DNA of 64,000 nucleotides from Trichaptum fuscoviolaceum (Eukaryota; Basidiomycota; Agaricomycetes; Hymenochaetales; Trichaptaceae): positions 337,961 to 401,960 of the forward strand of contig CAJSYZ010000001.1 in the NCBI GenBank assembly GCA_910574455.1, written 5' to 3'. A program made the translations under genes and the position numbers. The notes beneath the pieces were generated by a model that saw only the letters and a program-made list of their open reading frames with translations, did no database searches and was not told the origin of the DNA. This document shows, piece after piece, positions 58,100 through 64,000 of this stretch. Position 1 is the stretch's first letter; the number at the start of each line of letters is the position of its first letter.

Positions 58100-59080
58100 G
58101 GCAGCGGAGATGTGGAATGCGACTGGATCTGAGATGAAGCGCTATGATGAATGTCAGGGTTAGAACGAGCTTTTGTACACTGCAGTGGCGCTCGTACCGT
58201 AATGTCAGGAAACGATGTACGTCGGCACTCCACGGAATTCGCACCGCACGTCGAGTCACAGAACAGCGCAATAGTACGAAGGAAAGAAGGCGGATTGCTC
58301 GCTATGTTTCCGGTGAGTCAGACAACCAAGGAGCGGACAAAAAGACAGTGCGTCGCGCAGCAAATTCCGTGGCACGCAAATGAAGCCAGTCACATCTGGC
58401 AGCCCCTCACAAAATGGAAGTCAACTGGGAGAAATGGTGTGCAACTTGAAGCTCCGGTGTGCGAACTGGATTTCAGCTGCAGCTGTGGCAGACTAGGAGA
58501 GCAACGAACACCCGATGAGAATCCTTTCTAATTTCATATGTCTGACTGAAGTCACACCTTTGGAGACGAGTGCTGCGCGTGACTCGACAATACGACTGTG
58601 CAGGCAGGAAACGGCGAGCAGAGCGTTTGCAGTGTCGAGCTCGACTGTTCGAACGACCCAACAACGCTAATCTGTCCATCTCCTTTCTCAGGGTCGCTCT
58701 GCCAAGATGACGTTCACGCCCAATCGGGTCACTGTCTCTTTGATCGCCGGTCCAGCCCGGTTTCCTCCGAAGGCAGTTAATTTTGATTCCGGTGTCGTTG
58801 CCAACTCTTGACCTGGCAACTGCTTCAGCGCCCATCACATCGCAACAGCCTCCACTACTAGCTTTCCTGATATTATTGATATTTGTTTCATACATTACAG
58901 GTTTGTCTTAATACTCAGTGACTCGCCACTGCTCATGGCCTAGCATTCAGCGTTCATCAAAGACGAAAGAAGTCATCCTCATCACACGAAAGGCTCTCTG
59001 GGTGTGCTCCTCTCTGACAATTATAATATACGGCTGAATTTCCTTAGCTTACTACCCAAAGCAGCATCCTGGCAATCCTA
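58100..59080. other. Intergenic, no gene supported
   Basis: This is the 5' flank of the kinase gene. A 140-codon open frame on the minus strand (58,473-58,895) has an R/S-rich composition without motif, family pattern or splice support, and is probably chance. Confidence 0.4.
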
Positions 59081-59087
59081 CTAAGCT

Positions 59088-60085
59088 TCATCTTCCGTTA
59101 TCCACGGATGGGTCAATCCTGGCCGAGTCCACATCATGTGCGTAGATGTAGAGCCCCGCTTCCGAGAGGTGTAAGTGTCTGAAGCTGCTCGGAATATTCT
59201 GACAAAAGTTACTGTCGTCGAAATACAGCTTCTCTCTCAAGCTCGTCATCACTTCCGCCGATGTCGAGATCTCGTATGCGCGGAAATCCGACCGTACGAA
59301 GGGTGCCCTCCATATCTCTGGGATAACTACACGGCCGGCAGGGCGAGCGTGGGCTTTCTTATCGAAGGCAGATTCATCCCAATCCCAGAGCGGCACGGTC
59401 CTAGTGCCAAAACGTCGCCTTCTTCGCGACGGATCTTTAGATGCAACTCCTCAAGACCTCGCGTGCCGCTAAGAAAGCTTCTGAGCTTCGTAAAAGTCCA
59501 AAAGCAACAGTTGGATATGGCATTTGGTTACACTGGGATCTTGTTTCGCAAAGAAGGGCGGAGCTTCAGCTATTGACCAGTCCTGGTAAAAAAAAAAAAA
59601 AGACTGGCGACTCCCGTCTTCGCTCCGAAGCGCGACCACTGCACCGACATCCGCAGAATTATTTTTGTCTTCCACGCGGCACTATACTCGAGTAACCTGA
59701 TGGGCTGCATCTTTGGAAACATAGCGCACCCGCACCCGAAAGTGGACGATTGATCCCCGGGCCTTGCCACATGTCAACTCTTGACGTCGACGCTACCAAA
59801 AGTAGACGCAAGTTTCTCAAGCAACTGAGGAAATGTCTACCGATGTCTAACTCTCTGTCTCGCAAACGCAGAGTCCCCATCCCCCGACATGTCTTCCATC
59901 ATCGAGCTACTTTGCAGCATTCATTAGAATCTCGCAAGGACTTTGCGGCATCTCAGGCTGTCACTCACAATTCTCGTACGACCTCTGTCCATATCTTAAT
60001 CCAAGTTTCGACATCCTTCCTGCACTTCGACGACGTCCATTGCATACTTCTCCGTAGCGGAGATTGGTGTGACAGCGTTCATTCT
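59088..60085 (-). pseudogene. F-box relic
   Basis: In minus order: a damaged signature exon (MDVVEVQEG..NLD, then IWTEVVREL in another frame, GTGAGT donor near 59,965), then EDMSGDGDSAFARQRVRH-stop, QLLEKLASTFGSV-stop, and after a large loss the tail segment LREKLYFDDSNFCQNIPSS (compare YFIDDILQNLPST) with LYIYAHDVD. The F-box itself is gone. A 14-base T tract (A on the plus strand, 59,587-59,600) lies inside. It is unambiguously dead. Confidence 0.75.
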
Positions 60086-60099
60086 TGCGATTGAGGATG

Positions 60100-60800
60100 G
60101 GGGGTTGAATCTCCTAAGTTTGGATTTCGGTCTCTTTCTCGGGAGCACGGCCTTGTTCAATGTGATATAATCTTCAGACCATAGCATCTCCAATACAGCA
60201 GCTCTGCTTTTATTCAGGACTCTATCTTTCGTCTCTGTCCTTGAGAACTAACACAATTGCAGAATGAAATAAATCACCTTCATAAGATTGCACAATAAAT
60301 GCATAATCCCTCACCTGGGGTCTGACTGCTTTTAACTCCTAATATCACACTAATAACATGCAGCAGTGGCCCGGGGGTTTATTGCTTCTGTCCCGTAAGA
60401 GAGAAGCCTCCGTAATACAGAAGGCAGGCAGAAGAGGGAAGAACTCGCACGTCTTGGGGGGGGGGGGTTTATCCAGCACCTACTGTCTAGTTTAGACCCG
60501 TTTGGATCATCTATTCACGAAACCATTCCTTTCCGCGAACTAGAAAGGCCCCACCGCCATCAGGAGCACAGCCTCCTCTACGCTCTATACATGTTTCCCC
60601 GCCGCAGTGAACGCCGCGCGTTGAGGGACAGGCAGTCCGAGTCGTTGCATCAATGTGTAGCTGGGGAACGACAGCCAGTGTGAGTTGTATTCTAATATCA
60701 AAGTCCTTCCCACTTCTATAATCAAAGCAGTCGGTCCGGAAAAGTGCCTACACCATTTGATTCAGGATATGTATTCCTACATCAAAAAACAAAAAGTTGG
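60100..60800. other. No gene seen
   Basis: This is spacer between two F-box pseudogenes. It contains a run of about ten or more G residues near 60,457-60,468. The last ~50 bp start the duplication shared with F-box copy F. Confidence 0.4.
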
Positions 60801-60810
60801 ACTCGGATAA

Positions 60811-62395
60811 TTATATGCTTTCCAAATCATCACACAGCACCCCAGCCGTACGGAACGTCCTCTGGGCCGACTCCTCCAAGCTTTCTGAGCCTTCATGATA
60901 CACGACCGACAGCACCCTCAACTTAATCTTCCTCCACTGCAAGTGATCGGCAAGCGTAGAGAATAGCTTATATTCAGGGTGCCTGTGAAGCGCGATGCTG
61001 AGGATCGCTAAGCGCGGATGGGTCGATTCGGAAACACTGGGAGGCCGTCACGATATGTCCAGAGGTTGATGTGTCCTAAAGATAAGTCAATATGCACGAC
61101 AGTGCTTGGGAGATTCTGAAGAATGTCATCGATGAGATACAGTTCCTCCCTCCATGCAGTCACGGCTATAGTCAGCGACAGCCTCTCCAGACATGGACAC
61201 AGATCTTGTATAAGCGGGAATGCGCGCTTGATTTCCGAAATGCGTTCATCCGTTGTTGTGAACCGTTTTTCGCCTTCAAGCCGTAATGTGAGTTCCGTGA
61301 TCCCCGGGCACAGAAACATACGAAGCAGGTACTCGGTGACCGTGATGCCATCGTGAGCCCACGCCGCGGGCGGCAGAGTGAGTTGCAGCTTCCTCAGCGC
61401 AGGCAAATTTGGCTGCATCGTTAGCGCCGAACGCGTCAATCTGGAATCATAAGCACTCTCGCAGAGTATATTGAGCTGTAATTCTTCAAGTCTTTGCGTT
61501 GCGTTCAGAAAGCTAAGAAGACTAGCAACGTCTGGTAGTTTTGGTGCACTGTGGTATTTGACCAGACTAGGGAGCTGATCGGCAAAGGACGGCGGAGGTA
61601 CCCAAGCATCGTCTTTCAGGAATCGCAGCGAGGGTAACTTCCAATATTGGAAAGCAAGGTCCCCCCAGTTGTCCTCGGTGTCAGAGCATTTGTTGACCAA
61701 ACTGACTAATGCGCTAAAATCCCGAATCCTGATTTTTGATATAAAACTGAAGAGCATCCCTGCAATCCCGGAAGGGTGTGCATTCAACCGCGTTCCATTT
61801 CGCACTATACCCAGATAACTTTAAGGGCGCATCCGCCTCGGATTTGAAACGAGGACGGACGGTTTCGAATCTGACAGTAAGTCCATGGGAGCCACTCCGA
61901 GAAGCAATCATGCCGATGATATGCGATGGCATGTCCAATGTGAGCGGACATGCAACCCACAGGCTGGACGACAATAACGCGATACGCCTGAATCTCTTGC
62001 AGACCCGCGATATGTCCACGACAGACTGGGCATCCGTGCATGCGAGGTGGAATACCGACAAGATAACTTCTTCCGGGGTACCACTAAGAGATAGCCGAGG
62101 TACACAGGCTCGCAAGTTCATGTGCACGCTATCGAACGTGGATGCGAGTTTCTTGAGCAACTGTGGAAAGGCCTCCAGACGTCGGACCTTCTCAGCCGTC
62201 AATACAGAACCTCCGTCCACTGGAATGTCCTCGATGAGCAAGTTACTTTAAAGAATGTCTGAGATTTATGCGACGACTCTGATACAAAGCAGCGCTGTCT
62301 ACTCACAATTCTCGCATACCCGCTGTCCATATCTCATCCAACCTTCGGGATCCTTCCTTCCATACTTCGACCGCATCCATTCCAGACTTTTCCAT
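60811..62395 (-). pseudogene. F-box/LRR-like copy G, close duplicate of copy F, two frameshifts
   Basis: The signature exon is intact with an ATG at 62,395 (MEKSGMDAVEVWKEG, IWTAGMREL), followed by the intron and an open exon-2 start (NLLIEDIPVDGG, QLLKKLASTF, F-box LSLSGTPEEVILSVFHLAC, VCKRFRRIALLSSSLW). A frameshift between about 61,800 and 61,720 moves the reading to the frame of RDFSALVSLVNK. A second lesion near 61,045-61,055 leads to a stop; the old frame resumes as PSVSESTHPRLAILSIAL and ends VLCDDLESI-stop at 60,811. Flanks are shared with copy F on both sides, so the duplication was about 1.85 kb. The F-box carries Thr-Pro-Glu in place of the usual Ile-Pro-Asp. Confidence 0.83.
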
Positions 62396-62659
62396 GGCGG
62401 AGATTGATACAGAGCTTTGTCTCGTAACTGAAGGACCTAGGGAAAGATTGCGGATGCGGATAGGGAGGCTGTCGCGCCGAATCCTCGTTAGCGCCGTGAG
62501 AAAGTGCGTTTTTCCTCCCTTTTTCACTTGTGCCTTTTTTCTTTCTTTATCCGACCAACAAAAATCATGTCACTTTCTCTCCCCTTTCAATACGAACAAG
62601 GCCTTGCTCATCGTACACCTATATATATATATATATGCCCGCGTACACTACCCCCCCTA

Positions 62660-62915
62660 GTATACCGTCGCCCGTCGCTCAGGGTCTCCGTCGCTCAGGG
62701 TCTCTTTCCTTTTTCAGTCCGTCGCTCAGTGTCTCTTGCCTTTTTCAGCCCGTCGCTCAGGGTCTCTTGCCTTTTCGGGCTCCGTCGCTCAGGGTCTGAC
62801 TTCCGTCGCTCGTCGCTCATCCCAATTAGGTTCCGTCGCTCAGGGTCCAGTCTCCGTCGCTCAGGGTTCAGTCTCCGTTGCTCAGGGTTCAGGGTCCGTC
62901 GCTCATGGTCTGACC
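62660..62915 (+). repeat. Degenerate tandem repeat, CCGTCGCTCAGGGT units
   Basis: About ten copies of CCGTCGCTCAGGGTCT and variants (CAGTGT, CATGGT, GTTGCT) are spaced irregularly 15-40 bp apart. Some have a 'tctctt(g/t)cctttttc' spacer. A (TA)n run lies just upstream at about 62,620-62,636. Open frames across it (VAQG-type peptides) are a by-product of the repeat. Confidence 0.88.
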
Positions 62916-62975
62916 TCTCTCACCAAAATCACAAGTCAAAATCGGAAAAATCAGCAATAATTCTGAATATTTTTG

Positions 62976-63290
62976 TTCTATTAGAACCAAACTCAGGGTC
63001 CAGCCATAAATCAAAATTAAATGAATATTTTCGTTCCAATGGAATGAGATTCAGGGTCCAGCCATAAATCAGAATTAAATGAATATTTTTCGTTCTATTA
63101 GAACCAAAGTCAGGGTCCAGCCATAAATCAGAATTAAATGAATATTTTCGTTCTATTAGAACCAAAGTCAGGGTCCAAAGTCTCAGGGTCCAATCTCATT
63201 CTAATAGAACGGAAAATAAGTTATAATTCAGTATATATTCATTCTAATAGAATGAAAGTCAGAGTCTCAGAGTTCAAAGTCATTCTATTA
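62976..63290. repeat. 58-60-bp tandem repeat with GTTCTATTAGAAC palindrome
   Basis: Units start near 62,976, 63,031, 63,091 and 63,149. Each has the 13-bp palindrome GTTCTATTAGAAC (or GTTCCAATGGAAT in one), then a tcagggtccag segment, 'ccataaatca' and 'aattaaatgaatatttt'. After 63,180 the period breaks down but palindromes of the type TTCTAATAGAA recur three more times (about 63,200, 63,243 and 63,281). The 'cagggtc' segment links it to the preceding repeat. Confidence 0.88.
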
Positions 63291-63659
63291 GAAGGCTTGT
63301 TACGTATTCTGACTGGATATATGTCAGAGACTGTAATCTGACTAGTCTCAGCTATGACTTGCATAAGTGGCTGTGAGATATTGTCTGTCTGTTCTAAGTT
63401 ACAATTATGTTACGTATATCTAATCTGTTATAGCTATTATCAGAATGTCTAACCATTGATATAGTCAATACTACTGATGTATTAATGAGCTGCTCCGCTA
63501 ATTCAGATGCACTTGTTTACGACCTGAGTAAGAGTCAGATACGAATTAGATATGATAAACACAATACATGAGATCAGTGAGGCTTACTGAAATACACGCT
63601 CCAGAGCGTATAAGTCAGAGTTAAGTGACATGAAGCATATACTCTGTTCTGCTTGTGAT

Positions 63660-63990
63660 ATAGTCTTAGTATATAACCCGTATATTACAATTGAAGGCTG
63701 ATGTTAAACTGTTGTGATTTAAAGCGTAGCAGAGAGAACTGATGCAGTCAGTAAGATATATGTTGTTGCAGAGCGTAATAATGGAGCAAGTTAATGACTT
63801 GTTCTTGTCAATTAGCTAACCCGATTGAACTTCGAGCTGTATTTAACTGTGTAACCCGTATTTAAATTGAATGAGTGAAACCCGATAATGAGCATGGATA
63901 TGAGCGTAACCCGTCAAGTGTTAGTAACCCGAGTAGAAGTAGAAATGAAGTGATAACCAGATAAGATGTTAGTAACCCGTATAGATTATG
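63660..63990. repeat. AT-rich region with recurring TAACCCG motif
   Basis: TAACCCG occurs at least six times, with AAACCCG and TAACCAG variants, in about 320 bp, each in AT-rich context. The stretch from 63,300 to the window end has no coding sequence. The motif contains the telomere hexamer TAACCC, but the units are dispersed and interrupted, so this is not a telomere. Confidence 0.6.
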
Positions 63991-64000
63991 AAGGGTATAA

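Noticed and set aside
58473..58895. A 140-codon minus-strand frame upstream of the kinase gene
   Set aside because: Arginine/serine-rich chance composition; no conserved pattern or introns.
62504..63067. A 187-codon open frame (plus)
   Set aside because: It is produced by the CCGTCGCTCAGGGT repeat; the peptide repeats with the DNA units and has no domain.
63660..63990. Reading the TAACCCG cluster as a telomere
   Set aside because: The units are isolated in AT-rich DNA, carry an extra G and are not tandem; a telomere would be a perfect hexamer array.
1..64000. tRNA, rRNA, CRISPR or bacterial operon features
   Set aside because: None was found by eye. The gene structure is eukaryotic, and no A/B-box pair or cloverleaf stood out. 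A dedicated tRNA scan would be needed to exclude one.

Overview
The window looks like nuclear DNA of a filamentous basidiomycete, probably Agaricomycetes. The genes are multi-exon, with introns of mostly 47-66 bp that have GTRNGY donors, CTRAY branch sites and short pyrimidine tracts. Protein families typical of that class are present: large F-box families sharing the MPPHIIDM motif, a Dlt1-like membrane protein, and a kinase with a fungal N-terminal helical region. No species is claimed. Exon boundaries were built by hand from splice signals and reading-frame phase.

Layout. (1) 0-31 kb is a heavily duplicated accessory region. One block type recurs: a non-coding segment X, a Dlt1-like gene, a carboxylesterase relic and an F-box gene. 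Copies lie on the minus strand at about 0.3-13.5 kb and, inverted, on the plus strand at about 19.6-27.5 kb. The central spacer (13.6-19.6 kb) carries an unduplicated four-helix membrane-protein gene and another F-box gene. Two of six Dlt1-like copies are intact (278 aa each, with identical intron lengths). One F-box gene (5,425-7,731) carries an in-frame tandem triplication of its N-terminal exon-intron module. (2) 31-35 kb holds one six-exon gene for a 1,203-aa, probably nuclear protein of unknown function. (3) 35-41 kb holds Dlt1 and F-box relics, a terminal-inverted-repeat (TIR) element inserted in a Dlt1 relic, and one F-box gene that has lost its expected ATG. (4) 42-47.5 kb is a graveyard of housekeeping-gene fragments: a protein-kinase fragment, coatomer beta (minus), coatomer beta-prime (plus) and a pentatricopeptide (PPR) protein, all truncated and frameshifted. 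(5) 49-58 kb holds an F-box pseudogene, an intact PP2C phosphatase gene (568 aa) and a 12-exon kinase gene (1,407 aa), the latter two convergent. (6) 59-64 kb holds two F-box pseudogenes and AT-rich DNA with three repeat families.

How the parts may work together. The intact F-box proteins share a two-exon N-terminus (VWKEG...IWT, then a basic/helical stretch), an F-box and a divergent LRR-like tail. By family knowledge they would be substrate receptors of SCF ubiquitin ligases. Their number, decay and tail divergence suggest birth-and-death evolution. The kinase combines an N-terminal helical region that I think resembles MLKL-type bundles, a TKL-like kinase domain and a conserved fungal C-terminal domain. 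It is the best candidate here for an uncharacterised signalling or cell-death component. No link between it and the F-box array is shown by the sequence.
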